A stretch of 64,000 bases of DNA from Oceanimonas marisflavi (GCF_003049725.1 NZ_QAGM01000009.1:62001-126000), one strand, 5' to 3'. Shown: positions 7,337-17,401, counted from the first letter of the stretch. Notes: generated by a model from the sequence alone, not told the origin. A program made the numbers and translations.

Positions 7337-8419
7337 TCAGCTGTTACGCTTGGCGAAGTCGTCCATAAAGTCGACCAGGGCCTGTACGCCTTCAATGGGC
7401 ATGGCGTTGTATACGCTGGCACGCATGCCGCCCACGATGCGGTGACCCTTGAGCGCCAGCAAGCCGGCTTCTTTTGACTCTTTCAGGAAGGCCTCGTTGA
7501 GAGACTCGTCCTTCAGCTGGAACGGAATGTTCATCCAGGAGCGGGCGCTGGGGTGAACCCGGTTCTCGTAAAAGTCGCTGGCATCCACATAGCTGTACAG
7601 CAGTTCGGCCTTGGCCTGATTCTGCTTGCCGATGGCTGCCACGCCGCCTTTTTCCTTCAGCCACTGGAACACCAGACCGGCCAGGTACCAGGCATAGGTA
7701 GGCGGGGTGTTGAGCATGGAGTCGGCCTTGGCCATGGCGGCATAGTCCATGATAGCCGGGGTATTCGGGCAGGCCTGGTCGAGCAGATCGTCACGCACGA
7801 TCACCACCGCCAGACCGGAGGGGCCGATGTTCTTCTGGGCACCGGCATAGATGATGCCGAATTTGCTCACGTCCACCGGACGGGAAAGAATGGTGGACGA
7901 CATGTCCGCCACCAGGGGCACATCGCCGGTGTCGGGAATAAAGTCGTACTCAATGCCTTCCACGGTTTCGTTCGGGCAGTAGTGCACATAGGCAGCGGTG
8001 GGGTCCAGATCCCAGCTTCTGGCCAGTTTGCGCGGCTCCTCGCCGGCTTCAAAGCCGTCCAGCACCCGCACCGTACCCACCTTCTCCGCCTCGGCCACTG
8101 CGGCGCGGGACCACTGACCGGTGACGATGTAATCGGCCTTGGCATTCTTGCCCATCAGGTTCAGCGCCACGGCGGCAAACTGGCCGCGACCGCCGCCCTG
8201 CAGGAACAGCACTCTGTAGTTGTCGGGGATGTGCATCAGCTCGCGCAGATCCCGCTCGGCCTGGGCCGCCACCGCCATATAATCGGCGCCACGATGGCTG
8301 AGCTCCATCACCGACACGCCCAGTCCGTTAAAATCGCGAAACTCGGCCTGCGCCCGCTGCATGACCTCAACCGGCAGCATGGCCGGACCTGCGCTGAAGT
8401 TGTAAACCATTTTCTCCAT
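7337..8419 (-). CDS. serC: Phosphoserine aminotransferase
   Basis: 360 residues, a class V PLP aminotransferase of normal length. The start region reads YNFSAGPAMLP, and the PLP lysine lies in GAQKNIGPSGL. It converts 3-phosphohydroxypyruvate to phosphoserine in serine synthesis and also serves pyridoxine synthesis. Two starts are possible: ATG 8419 (AGGG just upstream) or ATG 8410 (GGAG just upstream). The second matches the family N-terminus better. It lies directly downstream of gyrA on the same strand, separated by a terminator at 8505-8533, so it probably has its own promoter in the 8420-8500 gap. Confidence 0.96.
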   Translation of the reverse strand: MEKMVYNFSAGPAMLPVEVMQRAQAEFRDFNGLGVSVMELSHRGADYMAVAAQAERDLRELMHIPDNYRVLFLQGGGRGQFAAVALNLMGKNAKADYIVTGQWSRAAVAEAEKVGTVRVLDGFEAGEEPRKLARSWDLDPTAAYVHYCPNETVEGIEYDFIPDTGDVPLVADMSSTILSRPVDVSKFGIIYAGAQKNIGPSGLAVVIVRDDLLDQACPNTPAIMDYAAMAKADSMLNTPPTYAWYLAGLVFQWLKEKGGVAAIGKQNQAKAELLYSYVDASDFYENRVHPSARSWMNIPFQLKDESLNEAFLKESKEAGLLALKGHRIVGGMRASVYNAMPIEGVQALVDFMDDFAKRNS

Positions 8420-8504
8420 TTTCCCTGAGTTAACCTGCTAATGTTGAACGCCGCAACGCCGGCGCTTTCTCGTTTTACAGGGCGCTCACGCGCCAAGTCA
8501 AAGC

Positions 8505-8533
8505 AAAAAGAGGCCCGCAGGCCTCTTTTTTTA
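8505..8533 (-). terminator. Terminator of gyrA
   Basis: AGAGGCC/GGCCTCT arms with a 4-base loop, a T run on the minus strand, and matching A residues on the other side. It abuts the gyrA stop codon and separates gyrA from serC. Confidence 0.9.
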
Positions 8534-11143
8534 TTACTCGTCGGTGGCCGGTGCAGACGTATCCTTCACGTCCCCGGACTCCTGACCTTCCTCGCCCTCG
8601 ATGGGCTCGTCGTCTTCCGGCTCTTCGATGCGCTGCAAGCCCACCACCTGCTCGTCTTCTCCGGTACGGATCAAACGCACGCCGGCGGTGTTACGGCTGA
8701 TCAGGCTCACTTCCGACACCCGGGTACGCACCAGGGTGCCGCCGTTGGTGATCAGCATGATCTCGTTGGTTTCGTCCACCTGAATGGCCCCCACCACGGC
8801 GCCGTTGCGATCGCTCACCTTGATGGACACCACGCCCAGGGTCGCCCGGCTCTTGGTCGGGTACTCCTCAAGGGCGGTGCGTTTGCCGTAGCCGTTGGCG
8901 GTGGCGGTGAGAATGGCACCCTCGCCTCTGGGCACGATCAGCGACACCACATTGTCGTTGTCGCCCAGGCGAATGCCGCGCACCCCGGTGGCGGTCCGGC
9001 CCATGGCGCGCACCTGATCCTCGTGGAAACGCACCACCTTGCCGGCATCGGAGAACAGCATGATCTCGTTGTCGCCGTCGGTAATGTCCACCCCGATCAG
9101 CTCGTCGCCTTCCACCAGGTTGATGGCGCGAATACCCGAGGCCAGCGGCCGGCTGAAGGCGGTCAGTTCGGTTTTCTTTACCGTGCCGTGACGGGTAGCG
9201 AAGAACACCGCCTTGTCGTCGGCGTATTCCTTCACCGGCAGAATGGCGGTAATACGCTCATGCTCGTCCAGCGGCAACAGGTTGACGATGGGACGGCCAC
9301 GGGCGGTGCGGCTGGCTTCCGGCAGCTGATACACCTTGAGCCAGTACACCTTGCCGGCGGTAGAGAAGCACAGAATGGTGTCGTGGGTGTTGGCCACCAG
9401 CAGCCGCTCAACGAAGTCTTCTTCCTTCATGCGGGTGGCGGACTTGCCCCGGCCGCCGCGGCGCTGGGCCTCGTAGTCGGTGAGCGGCTGGTACTTGACG
9501 TAACCCTGGTGGGACAGGGTCACCACCACGTCTTCCTGGGTGATCAGATCTTCCAGATTGATCTCGGCGCTGGAGGTGGTGATCTCGGTGCGGCGCTGAT
9601 CGCCAAACTGCTCCTTGAGCGCTTCCAGCTCTTCACGGATCACTTCCATCAGCCGGGCGCTGCTGTTGAGAATGTGCAGCAGCTCGGCAATCTGCTCCAG
9701 CAGACCCTTGTATTCTTCCAGGATCTTTTCGTGCTCAAGGCCGGTCAGCCGGTGCAGACGCAGCTCCAGAATGGCCTGGGCCTGTTGCTCGGTCAGATAA
9801 TAGTGGCCGTCGCGAATGCCGTATTCCGGCTCCAGCCACTCCGGACGGGCGGCGTCGTCACCGGCCCGCTCCAGCATGCTGGCCACGTTGCCCAGCTCCC
9901 AGCCCTGCGCCAGCAGGCCGGCCTTGGCGTCTGCCGGGGTCGGCGAGCGACGGATCAGCTCAATCACCGGATCGATATTGGCCAGGGCAATGGCCAGGCC
10001 TTCCAGTATATGGGCCCGGTCCCGCGCCTTGCGCAGTTCAAACACGGTGCGGCGGGTCACCACTTCCCGGCGATGCTGAATAAAGCACTCCAGCATGTCC
10101 TTCAGGTTGAAGGTGCGCGGCTGGTTGTTGTCCAGCGCCACCATGTTGATGCCGAACACGGTCTGCATCTGGGTCTGGGCGTACAGGTTGTTGAGGATCA
10201 CCTCCCCTACCTCGCCCCGGCGCACCTCGATCACAATGCGCATGCCGTCCTTGTCGGACTCGTCGCGCAGGGCGGAAATGCCCTCGATACGTTTTTCCTT
10301 GACCAGCTCGGCGATTTTTTCAATCAGCCGGGCCTTGTTTACCTGATAGGGCAGCTCGGAGACGATAATGGTCTCGCGGCCGGTTTTCTCGTCGGTTTCA
10401 ATCTCCGCCAGGGCGCGCACGTAAATCTTGCCGCGACCGGTGCGGTAGGCGTCGAGAATGCCCGACTTGCCGTTGATGATGCCGCCGGTGGGAAAGTCCG
10501 GGCCGGGGATCAGCTCAATCAGCTGATCGATGCTGATATGCTCGTCGTCGATCAGCGCCAGGCAGCCGTCCACCACCTCGTTAAGGTTGTGGGGCGGAAT
10601 ATTGGTGGCCATGCCCACGGCAATACCGGAAGAGCCGTTCACCAACAGGTTGGGCACCCGGGTGGGCATCACTGCCGGGATCAGTTCGGTGCCATCGTAG
10701 TTGGGCACCCAGTCGACGGTTTCCTTGTCGAGGTCTGCCAGCAGCTCGTGGGCAATTTTATCCATACGCACTTCGGTATAACGCATGGCGGCGGCGGAGT
10801 CGCCGTCTACCGAGCCGAAGTTGCCCTGGCCGTCGACCAGGGTGTAGCGCATGGAAAAGTCCTGTGCCATGCGCACTATGGTGTCGTATACCGCGCTGTC
10901 GCCGTGGGGGTGATATTTACCTATTACGTCGCCCACCACACGGGCCGACTTTTTATAGGGTTTGTTCCAGTCGTTGCCGAGCTCGTTCATGGCGAACAGC
11001 ACGCGGCGATGCACCGGCTTCAGGCCGTCTCTAACATCGGGCAGCGCGCGCCCCACGATCACGCTCATGGCGTAATCGAGGTAGGAGCGTTTCAGCTCTT
11101 CCTCAATGTTGATCGGCATGATTTCTCGGGCCAAATCGGTCAT
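8534..11143 (-). CDS. gyrA: DNA gyrase subunit A
   Basis: 869 residues, typical gammaproteobacterial GyrA. It is the breakage-reunion subunit of the A2B2 gyrase that introduces negative supercoils. The quinolone-resistance region [16 protein letters not shown] is intact with Ser83 and Asp87, the susceptible state in E. coli numbering. The catalytic Tyr lies in [10 protein letters not shown]. The GyrA box QRRGGRGK marks the start of the DNA-wrapping C-terminal domain (about 560). The tail is acidic ([19 protein letters not shown]). Start is ATG 11143. A TATAAT-like box on the minus strand (11169-11174 on the plus strand) lies in the divergent gap to ubiG. Confidence 0.98.
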   Translation of the reverse strand: MTDLAREIMPINIEEELKRSYLDYAMSVIVGRALPDVRDGLKPVHRRVLFAMNELGNDWNKPYKKSARVVGDVIGKYHPHGDSAVYDTIVRMAQDFSMRYTLVDGQGNFGSVDGDSAAAMRYTEVRMDKIAHELLADLDKETVDWVPNYDGTELIPAVMPTRVPNLLVNGSSGIAVGMATNIPPHNLNEVVDGCLALIDDEHISIDQLIELIPGPDFPTGGIINGKSGILDAYRTGRGKIYVRALAEIETDEKTGRETIIVSELPYQVNKARLIEKIAELVKEKRIEGISALRDESDKDGMRIVIEVRRGEVGEVILNNLYAQTQMQTVFGINMVALDNNQPRTFNLKDMLECFIQHRREVVTRRTVFELRKARDRAHILEGLAIALANIDPVIELIRRSPTPADAKAGLLAQGWELGNVASMLERAGDDAARPEWLEPEYGIRDGHYYLTEQQAQAILELRLHRLTGLEHEKILEEYKGLLEQIAELLHILNSSARLMEVIREELEALKEQFGDQRRTEITTSSAEINLEDLITQEDVVVTLSHQGYVKYQPLTDYEAQRRGGRGKSATRMKEEDFVERLLVANTHDTILCFSTAGKVYWLKVYQLPEASRTARGRPIVNLLPLDEHERITAILPVKEYADDKAVFFATRHGTVKKTELTAFSRPLASGIRAINLVEGDELIGVDITDGDNEIMLFSDAGKVVRFHEDQVRAMGRTATGVRGIRLGDNDNVVSLIVPRGEGAILTATANGYGKRTALEEYPTKSRATLGVVSIKVSDRNGAVVGAIQVDETNEIMLITNGGTLVRTRVSEVSLISRNTAGVRLIRTGEDEQVVGLQRIEEPEDDEPIEGEEGQESGDVKDTSAPATDE

Positions 11144-11293
11144 AGCAAGCCTTGTCCCCAGGTTATTGATTATATGGCTTTAAAAAGCGGGTCATTCTAG
11201 CACAGTTCCGGTCCGACGGGAGCAGTGAAGCTGGCAGGGTATTATGGCTTGGTTATAATGGTTGTCCCATTCTTCCAGGCACAAGACAGTTTC

Positions 11294-11992
11294 ATGAACG
11301 TAGATCAACAGGAAATCGACAAATTCGAGGCCATGGCTTCACGCTGGTGGGATCTGGATGGCGACTTCAAGCCCCTGCACAATATCAACCCGCTGCGCCT
11401 TGGCTGGATTGCCGACAAGGCCGACGGCCTGTTTGGCAAACAGATCATCGACATCGGCTGCGGTGGCGGCATTCTCAGCGAAAGCCTGGCCCGGGAAGGG
11501 GCTGAAGTGACCGGCGTCGACATGGGCCAGGAACCCCTGGCGGTGGCCCGGCTGCACGCGCTGGAAAGCGGTGTCAGCGTTAACTACCGCCAGGCCACCG
11601 CCGAGCAGATGGCTGCAGAGCAACCCGGTCAGTTTGACGTGGTCACCTGCATGGAAATGCTGGAGCACGTGCCCGAGCCTGCTTCCGTGGTGGCGGCCTG
11701 TGCACAACTGGCCAAACCCGGTGCCACCCTGGTGTTTTCTACCATCAACCGCAATCCCAAGGCCTGGTTGCTGATGATCGGCGCCGCCGAACACCTGCTG
11801 AAAATGGTGCCCAAAGGCACCCACGATCACCGCAAGTTTATTCGTCCCGCCGAACTGTGCCGCTTTATCGAGGCTGCCGGTCTGGTGGTGAAAGACATTC
11901 AGGGCGTGGTCTACCGGCCACTGCACGGTGACTTCAAACTCAGCCCCGATGCCGATGTCAACTACATGGTTCACGCCATCAAACCGGAGTAA
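11294..11992 (+). CDS. ubiG: Ubiquinone biosynthesis O-methyltransferase
   Basis: 232 residues from ATG 11294. The frame extends 23 codons further 5', but the family begins with MN-VD-EEI-KFEA-ASRWWD, which fixes this start. It is a class I SAM-dependent methyltransferase: motif [13 protein letters not shown], and LEHVPEP after the acidic motif II. It performs both O-methylation steps of ubiquinone (and demethylmenaquinone-independent) biosynthesis. Divergent from gyrA and followed 5 bases later by the phosphatase gene, forming a two-gene unit. Confidence 0.96.
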   Translation: MNVDQQEIDKFEAMASRWWDLDGDFKPLHNINPLRLGWIADKADGLFGKQIIDIGCGGGILSESLAREGAEVTGVDMGQEPLAVARLHALESGVSVNYRQATAEQMAAEQPGQFDVVTCMEMLEHVPEPASVVAACAQLAKPGATLVFSTINRNPKAWLLMIGAAEHLLKMVPKGTHDHRKFIRPAELCRFIEAAGLVVKDIQGVVYRPLHGDFKLSPDADVNYMVHAIKPE

Positions 11993-11997
11993 ACAGC

Positions 11998-12672
11998 ATG
12001 TTCAAGGCGGTATTGTTCGATCTCGACGGCACCCTGCTCGACACCGCAGGTGACATGGGCGCGGCGGCCAATCATGTGATCACCGGCCTGGGCCTCAAGG
12101 CCCTGTCCGACGAAGTGCTGGCCTGCACCACTTCCGACGGCTCCTATGCCCTGCTGAAAGCCGGCATTCCCCCTGAGGTGATTGAACAGCACGGCCTGGA
12201 AGCATTACGGGAACGCATGCTCGGCTTTTACCGCCAGAACCTGTGCCACCATACTCAGCCCTACGCGGGTGTACCCGAGCTGGTGGGCTGGCTTCACCAG
12301 CACAGCATTCCCTGGGGCGTGGTCACCAACAAACCCCAGGCGCTGACCGAGCCGCTGCTGGCCGGCTTGCCGCTGTTTGAACGCTGTGGCATTACCGTCA
12401 GTGCCGACACTCTGCCCTGGAAAAAACCGCACCCGGCCCCCCTGCTGCATGCGGCGGAGCGGCTGGGCGTGGCCGCCGGTCATTGCGTTTATGTGGGCGA
12501 TCACCGCCGCGATATCGAAGCGGGGCTGGCCGCCGGCATGCATACCCTGGCGGCGGGCTGGGGCTACATCTCTGCCGGTGAGGATCCTCAGCACTGGCAG
12601 GCCGGCGGTGTCATGGACTCCGTTGAGGCATTAAACCACTGGTTACAAGGAGCATTTGACACCCCCTGCTGA
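11998..12672 (+). CDS. HAD-family phosphatase, Gph/MupP type
   Basis: 224 residues. HAD motif I FDLDGTLLDT (nucleophile Asp9, general acid Asp11), motif II VVTNKP, motif III Lys in WKKPHPAP, and motif IV VGDHRRDIEAG are present. The small alpha-helical cap domain occupies about 15-80, as in phosphoglycolate phosphatase. Position directly after ubiG matches mupP of Pseudomonas, whose product dephosphorylates N-acetylmuramic acid 6-phosphate in cell-wall recycling. The Gph alternative (2-phosphoglycolate removal) cannot be excluded from sequence alone. Confidence 0.85.
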   Translation: MFKAVLFDLDGTLLDTAGDMGAAANHVITGLGLKALSDEVLACTTSDGSYALLKAGIPPEVIEQHGLEALRERMLGFYRQNLCHHTQPYAGVPELVGWLHQHSIPWGVVTNKPQALTEPLLAGLPLFERCGITVSADTLPWKKPHPAPLLHAAERLGVAAGHCVYVGDHRRDIEAGLAAGMHTLAAGWGYISAGEDPQHWQAGGVMDSVEALNHWLQGAFDTPC

Positions 12673-12826
12673 AAGATCCTGCGGATCCGCAAGCAGACTG
12701 TTTTTGCAAGCCAAATATTTTAAAAAAGTTTTTCTGCCGGCCATAAAAAAACCAGTATTTTGCCAATGCCAGAGCGCCAACGGCACAGCAGTTAGTGAGC
12801 ACAAACATAGGCCGGCTTCACACAGA

Positions 12827-12835
12827 TTATCCACA
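12827..12835 (+). promoter_or_regulatory. Perfect DnaA box upstream of nrdA
   Basis: TTATCCACA, the consensus high-affinity DnaA site, lies 23 bases upstream of the -35 box. DnaA sites also precede nrdAB in E. coli, where they link dNTP synthesis to replication initiation. Confidence 0.75.
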
Positions 12836-12857
12836 AGCACAGTCACTTTTACACGGG

Positions 12858-12886
12858 TTGAGAAACGTGACCCAACCCACTATATT
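12858..12886 (+). promoter_or_regulatory. nrdAB promoter
   Basis: TTGAGA at 12858-12863 and TATATT at 12881-12886 are spaced by 17 bases. The -10 box lies inside the first NrdR-like box, so repressor binding would block RNA polymerase. The resulting leader is about 115 nt. Confidence 0.75.
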
Positions 12887-12955
12887 GTGCCCATTCCAAT
12901 CAAGACAACTAGATGTTGTGTTTCTGCTACAAGGCAACCACACTATATGGTGTTG
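12877..12955 (+). promoter_or_regulatory. Three NrdR-like boxes
   Basis: 16-base sites at 12877-12892 (core CACTATATTGTG), 12906-12921 (CAACTAGATGTTGTGT) and 12940-12955 (ACACTATATGGTG). Each fits most of the published NrdR consensus acaCwAtATaTwGtgt. The outer two are 63 bases apart, six helical turns, and the middle one sits roughly halfway. NrdR is the ATP/dATP-sensing repressor of ribonucleotide reductase operons. Confidence 0.75.
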
Positions 12956-13009
12956 TTGTCCGTATTGCTTTGTGTGGTGGCACAACACGACGGGGAGAAG
13001 GTCCGCCTT

Positions 13010-15286
13010 ATGAACAAACATTTGCTGGTTACCAAACGTTCCGGAGCCAAGGAACCCATTGATCTGGACAAGATCCACCGGGTGATCACCTGGGCCGCCG
13101 AGGGCCTGGACAATGTTTCTGTTTCCCAGGTGGAGCTGCGCTCCCACATTCAGTTCTATGACGGCATTCGTACCGAAGATATTCATGAGACCATCATCAA
13201 GGCCGCCGCCGATCTGATCTCCGAGCAAACCCCGGATTACCAGTATCTGGCCGCCCGCCTGGCCATGTTCCATCTGCGCAAAAAGGCCTATGGCGAATTT
13301 GAGCCGCCCCATTTCCATGATCACGTGGTGCGCCTGACCGAAATGGGCAAGTACGACCAGCATATTCTGGCCGACTATAGCCGCGAAGAATTCGAAACCA
13401 TGAACGCGCGGCTGTGCCACGAGCGCGACATGGACTTTTCCTACGCCGCCATCAAGCAGCTTGAAGGCAAATACCTGGTGCAGAACCGGGTGACCGGCGA
13501 CATTTACGAAAGCCCCCAGTTCCTCTATATGCTGGTGGCCGCCTGTCTGTTCTCCAAGTATCCGAAGGAAACCCGGCTGGACTATGTCACCCGTTTCTAT
13601 GACGCCGTATCCACCTTCAAGATTTCCCTGCCCACGCCCATCATGTCCGGCGTGCGCACCCCCACCCGCCAGTTCAGCTCCTGCGTGCTGATCGAATGCG
13701 GCGACAGCCTGGACTCCATCAACGCCACTTCCGGTGCCATTGTGCGTTACGTGTCCCAGCGTGCCGGTATCGGCATCAACGCCGGCCGCATTCGCGCCCT
13801 GGGCAGCCCCATTCGTGGCGGTGAAGCCTTTCATACCGGCTGCATTCCCTTCTACAAGCACTTTCAGACCGCGGTCAAATGCTGCTCCCAGGGCGGTGTG
13901 CGCGGCGGTGCCGCCACCCTGTTCTACCCCATGTGGCACCTGGAAGTGGAGTCGCTGCTGGTACTGAAAAACAACCGGGGCGTGGAAGAAAACCGCGTGC
14001 GCCACATGGACTACGGCGTGCAGATCAACCGCCTGATGTACCAGCGCCTGATCAAGGGCGGCGACATCACCCTGTTCAGCCCGTCCGACGTGCCCGGTCT
14101 GTATGACGCCTTCTTTGAAGATCAGGCCAAATTTGAACAGCTCTACGTTCAGTACGAGGCCGACGACAGCATTCGCAAACGCACCGTCAAGGCGGTGGAG
14201 CTGTTTTCGCTGATGATGCAGGAGCGCGCCGGCACCGGCCGCATCTATGTGCAGAACGTGGATCACTGCAACACCCACAGCCCGTTCGATCCGAGCGTGG
14301 CACCGGTGCGCCAGAGCAACCTGTGTCTGGAAATCGCCCTGCCCACCAAGCCGCTGACCGACATCAACGATGAGAACGGCGAAATTGCCCTCTGTACCCT
14401 GTCCGCCTTTAACCTGGGTGCCATCGACAAGCTGGAAGATCTGGAAGGCCTGGCGGATCTGGCGGTACGCGCCCTCGACGCCCTGCTCGACTATCAGGAC
14501 TACCCGCTGCTGGCGGCGCAGAAAGGCTCCATGAACCGCCGTACCCTGGGTATTGGCGTCATCAACTACGCCTACTATCTGGCCAAAAACGGCGTCAAGT
14601 ATTCCGACGGCAGCGCCATCGGTCTGACCCACCAGACCTTTGAAGCCATTCAGTACTACCTGCTGAAGGCCTCTGTACAGCTGGCGAAGGAATTCGGCCC
14701 CTGCCCGGCCTTTAACGAGACCACCTACGCCCAGGGTATTCTGCCCATCGACACCTACAAGAAGGATCTCGATGCCATCTGCCAGGAGCCGCTGCACCTG
14801 GACTGGGAAGCCCTGCGGGAAGAAATCAAGACCACCGGTCTGCGCAACAGCACCCTGACCGCGCTGATGCCGTCCGAGACCTCCAGCCAGATCTCCAACG
14901 CTACCAACGGCATCGAGCCGCCCCGTGGTCTGGTGTCGGTCAAGGCGTCAAAAGACGGCATTCTCAAGCAGGTGGTGCCGGAGTACGAGCGCCTCAAGAG
15001 CCAGTACGAGCTGCTGTGGCAGATGCCGTCCAACGACGGTTACCTGCAGCTGGTGGGCGTGATGCAGAAGTTCGTGGATCAGGCCATCTCCGCCAACACC
15101 AACTACGATCCCGCCCGCTTTGACGGCGGCCGGGTGCCGATGAAGCAACTGCTGAAAGACCTGCTCACCGCCTACAAGTTCGGTCTCAAGACCCTGTATT
15201 ACCACAACACCCGTGACGGTGCGGCAGACGCCCAGAACGACCTGCAGGAAGATGACGGCTGCGCCGGCGGCGCCTGCAAGATTTAA
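13010..15286 (+). CDS. nrdA: Class Ia ribonucleoside-diphosphate reductase, alpha subunit
   Basis: 758 residues from ATG 13010, preceded by AAGG with 8-base spacing. The frame is open far upstream, but only through the promoter and NrdR boxes. The N-terminal ATP cone (LLVTKRSGAKEPIDLDKIHRV onward, about residues 4-95) gives allosteric activity control. The barrel holds SSCVLIECGDS, the catalytic NLCLEIALPT (thiyl Cys, with Asn and Glu), and SETSSQISNATNGIEPPR. The C-terminal redox pair is in CAGGACKI, two Cys five residues apart as in E. coli. It reduces NDPs to dNDPs together with NrdB. Confidence 0.98.
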   Translation: MNKHLLVTKRSGAKEPIDLDKIHRVITWAAEGLDNVSVSQVELRSHIQFYDGIRTEDIHETIIKAAADLISEQTPDYQYLAARLAMFHLRKKAYGEFEPPHFHDHVVRLTEMGKYDQHILADYSREEFETMNARLCHERDMDFSYAAIKQLEGKYLVQNRVTGDIYESPQFLYMLVAACLFSKYPKETRLDYVTRFYDAVSTFKISLPTPIMSGVRTPTRQFSSCVLIECGDSLDSINATSGAIVRYVSQRAGIGINAGRIRALGSPIRGGEAFHTGCIPFYKHFQTAVKCCSQGGVRGGAATLFYPMWHLEVESLLVLKNNRGVEENRVRHMDYGVQINRLMYQRLIKGGDITLFSPSDVPGLYDAFFEDQAKFEQLYVQYEADDSIRKRTVKAVELFSLMMQERAGTGRIYVQNVDHCNTHSPFDPSVAPVRQSNLCLEIALPTKPLTDINDENGEIALCTLSAFNLGAIDKLEDLEGLADLAVRALDALLDYQDYPLLAAQKGSMNRRTLGIGVINYAYYLAKNGVKYSDGSAIGLTHQTFEAIQYYLLKASVQLAKEFGPCPAFNETTYAQGILPIDTYKKDLDAICQEPLHLDWEALREEIKTTGLRNSTLTALMPSETSSQISNATNGIEPPRGLVSVKASKDGILKQVVPEYERLKSQYELLWQMPSNDGYLQLVGVMQKFVDQAISANTNYDPARFDGGRVPMKQLLKDLLTAYKFGLKTLYYHNTRDGAADAQNDLQEDDGCAGGACKI

Positions 15287-15307
15287 GGCGCCTTACTGAA
15301 ATAACTC

Positions 15308-15329
15308 GCGGCGGGCCCACGCCCGCCGC
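15308..15329 (+). other. Strong hairpin between nrdA and nrdB
   Basis: 9-bp G+C stem GCGGCGGGC/GCCCGCCGC with a CCAC loop and no T run. It may stabilise the nrdA 3' end or adjust the nrdA:nrdB ratio; it should not terminate transcription. Confidence 0.6.
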
Positions 15330-15402
15330 CGTGCGCAGCGTCGCTGACACCACCCGGAGTGGTTAAGCGGCACTGCGCTCTTGTCTTTGCGGAATGAGAA
15401 AA

Positions 15403-16536
15403 ATGTCTTACACCACTTTCAGTCAAGTTCAGAACGATCACATGAAAGAGCCCATGTTCCTCGGCAATCCGGTGAACGTGGCCCGTTATGATCAGCAGAA
15501 ATATGAAATTTTTGAAAAGCTGATTGAAAAGCAGCTGTCCTTTTTCTGGCGTCCGGAAGAAGTGGACGTGTCCCAGGACCGCATCGATTACCAGGCGCTG
15601 CCGGATCACGAAAAGCACATTTTCATCAGCAATCTCAAATACCAGACCCTGCTCGACTCCATTCAGGGCCGCAGCCCCAACGTGGCGCTGCTGCCGCTGG
15701 TGTCCATTCCCGAGCTGGAAACCTGGATTGAAACCTGGGCGTTTTCCGAGACCATTCACTCCCGCTCCTACACCCACATTATTCGCAATATCGTCAATGA
15801 TCCGGCCAAGGTGTTTGACGATATCGTGGCCAACGAGCACATTCAGAAGCGCGCCAGGGATATTGCCCACTACTATGACGAGCTGATTGAATACACCAAC
15901 TTCTATCACCTCTACGGCGAAGGCGAGCACGAGATCAAGGGCCGCAAGGTGCTGATCAACCTGTATGAGCTGAAGAAAAAGCTGTATCTGTGCCTGATGT
16001 GCGTCAACGCCCTGGAAGCCATTCGCTTCTACGTAAGCTTTGCCTGCTCCTTTGCCTTTGCCGAGCGCGAGCTGATGGAAGGCAACGCCAAGATCATCAA
16101 GCTGATCGCCCGGGACGAAGCCCTGCACCTGACCGGCACCCAGCACATGCTCAATATTCTGCGCGCCGGCGACGACGACCCCGACATGGCGCAGATCGCC
16201 AAAGACTGTGAACAGCAGTGCTTTGAACTATTCCGCGCCGCCGCCATTCAGGAAAAGGAATGGGCCGAATACCTGTTCAAGGACGGCTCCATGATCGGCC
16301 TGAACAAGGACATTCTGTGCCAGTACGTGGAGTACATCACCAACCTGCGCATGCAGGCGGTGGGCCTGGAGCCGGCCTTTGCGGGCGCCAAGCAGAACCC
16401 CATACCCTGGATCAACGCCTGGCTGTCCTCCGACAACGTGCAGGTAGCGCCGCAGGAAGTGGAAGTGAGCTCCTATCTTGTGGGTCAGATTGACTCCAAT
16501 GTAAGCCACGACGATCTGGGTGACTTCGAGCTGTGA
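15403..16536 (+). CDS. nrdB: Class Ia ribonucleoside-diphosphate reductase, beta subunit
   Basis: 377 residues from ATG 15403 (MSYTTFSQ, matching the E. coli N-terminus; an ATG at 15394 is in frame and less likely). It is a ferritin-like helical bundle carrying the diiron-tyrosyl radical cofactor. Iron ligand segments ([54 protein letters not shown]) and the C-terminal tail that docks into NrdA are intact. Its stop overlaps the start of the ferredoxin gene by 4 bases (GTGA). Confidence 0.98.
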   Translation: MSYTTFSQVQNDHMKEPMFLGNPVNVARYDQQKYEIFEKLIEKQLSFFWRPEEVDVSQDRIDYQALPDHEKHIFISNLKYQTLLDSIQGRSPNVALLPLVSIPELETWIETWAFSETIHSRSYTHIIRNIVNDPAKVFDDIVANEHIQKRARDIAHYYDELIEYTNFYHLYGEGEHEIKGRKVLINLYELKKKLYLCLMCVNALEAIRFYVSFACSFAFAERELMEGNAKIIKLIARDEALHLTGTQHMLNILRAGDDDPDMAQIAKDCEQQCFELFRAAAIQEKEWAEYLFKDGSMIGLNKDILCQYVEYITNLRMQAVGLEPAFAGAKQNPIPWINAWLSSDNVQVAPQEVEVSSYLVGQIDSNVSHDDLGDFEL

Positions 16537-16805
16537 GTAAAGTACACACGCGGGATCTGAGCTTTGAGCTGCGGGCGGGGGAAACCCTGCTCGACGGCCT
16601 TGAGCGCACCGGTCACGCGGTGGAATACCAGTGCCGCAGTGGTTACTGCGGCGCCTGCCGCACCCCCCTGGTGGACGGCAGAGTACGCTACCCGGAAACC
16701 CCGCTGGCCTTTGTGGCCAGCGGCGAAGTGCTGCCCTGCTGCTGCCGTCCCGACGGCGAGGTGCGGCTCGACGTGCCCCTGCTTATTCTGAAGCAACAGG
16801 CCTGA
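16533..16805 (+). CDS. yfaE: YfaE-like 2Fe-2S ferredoxin for NrdB cofactor maintenance
   Basis: 90 residues from a GTG overlapping the nrdB stop, implying translational coupling. Plant-type 2Fe-2S ligands are Cys34, Cys39 and Cys42 (CRSGYCGAC) plus one of Cys69-71 (LPCCCRP). In E. coli YfaE supplies electrons to assemble and repair the NrdB diferric-tyrosyl radical. Its fixed position after nrdB supports the same job here. Confidence 0.92.
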   Translation: MSKVHTRDLSFELRAGETLLDGLERTGHAVEYQCRSGYCGACRTPLVDGRVRYPETPLAFVASGEVLPCCCRPDGEVRLDVPLLILKQQA

Positions 16806-16808
16806 GCC

Positions 16809-17075
16809 TCAGCGCTTCTTGCCGGCCTCACCGGCATTGGGATCAAACGGCTGCCAGCTCAGCCGGCCATTTTGTTCAAACGACTTTTCCTGCGTACACA
16901 CAAACCACTGCTGCCCCATCTGGATCACCGCTCCCCGGGAATAGCGCTTGTCGGCGTAATAACACACCGGCTCGATGCCGGTGGCAATGTTCAGCTCCAC
17001 CGGGGCGGTGGCCATGGTCTCGGCCCCGGCCAGCAGCGGCAGCCCTCCCAGCAGTCCCCACAGCAGCCTTGTCAT
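16809..17075 (-). CDS. Secreted DUF1496 protein
   Basis: 88 residues from ATG 17075 with GGAGGG 7 bases upstream. An N-terminal signal peptide (TRLLWGLLGGLPLLAGAETM, likely cleaved after AGA) is followed by the DUF1496 core CYYADKRYSRGAVIQMGQQW and a second Cys, so one disulfide is likely. It is periplasmic with unknown function. It converges on the ferredoxin gene with only 3 bases between. Confidence 0.8.
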   Translation of the reverse strand: MTRLLWGLLGGLPLLAGAETMATAPVELNIATGIEPVCYYADKRYSRGAVIQMGQQWFVCTQEKSFEQNGRLSWQPFDPNAGEAGKKR

Positions 17076-17401
17076 GATGTTGCCCTCCACATTGATTCAA
17101 CTGGTTTTATGGTAGCACCGCCAGCGCCGGAGCTTGCTTTTCCGGTTGCCCTTGGCTAACTTGGTTGTAACTGTTTTTTTCTTCATTTTTAGTCACTTGC
17201 AACGCCATGGAGCGACATGGCGGCGCTTTGAGCCGGTTTGTTTTGTTGGTATTGCTTTCGGGCAGCTGATAAGGGAGACGTCGCCTTGAAGTAGTCGTTT
17301 TGCCGTGATCATGCAGTATCTCTGTCGTCATCACGACATTTTGCGCCCCCAAAAGGGAAAACGGCACCCTTTTGCGGGCGAGAAATCCACGGAGTAACAT
17401 C
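17076..17401. other. 326-base gap with a structured leader at its right end
   Basis: T-rich on the plus strand, no protein-like ORF. A minus-strand 124-codon frame through 17107-17481 is a shadow. The right end holds a stable hairpin (17344-17380) and a GGAG ribosome binding site for the small ORF that follows. Confidence 0.6.
17344..17380 (+). promoter_or_regulatory. Leader hairpin before the 29-codon basic ORF
   Basis: 14-bp stem with one mismatch (17344-17357/17367-17380; arms CGCCCCCAAAAGGG and CCCTTTTGCGGGCG) and a 9-base loop. It ends 10 bases before the GGAG of the ORF, close enough to affect ribosome access or mRNA stability. Confidence 0.65.

Larger units (their letters stand above)
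12673..13009. other. Control region upstream of nrdA
   Basis: 337 bases without a gene. The left part holds a TGCGGATCCGCA palindrome with a short T run nearby (a possible weak terminator for the ubiG unit) and an A+T-rich stretch. The right part holds a DnaA box, a sigma70 promoter and three NrdR-like boxes, annotated separately. Confidence 0.75.

Noticed and set aside
8441..11200. 919-codon plus-strand ORF opposite gyrA
   Set aside because: It is a G+C-driven shadow of gyrA: Gly/His/Gln-rich, no domain, no RBS, and the opposite strand encodes an unmistakable GyrA.
12656..13009. N-terminal extension of nrdA by 118 codons
   Set aside because: It would read through the promoter, NrdR boxes and DnaA box, and the ATG at 13010 has an RBS and matches the family N-terminus.
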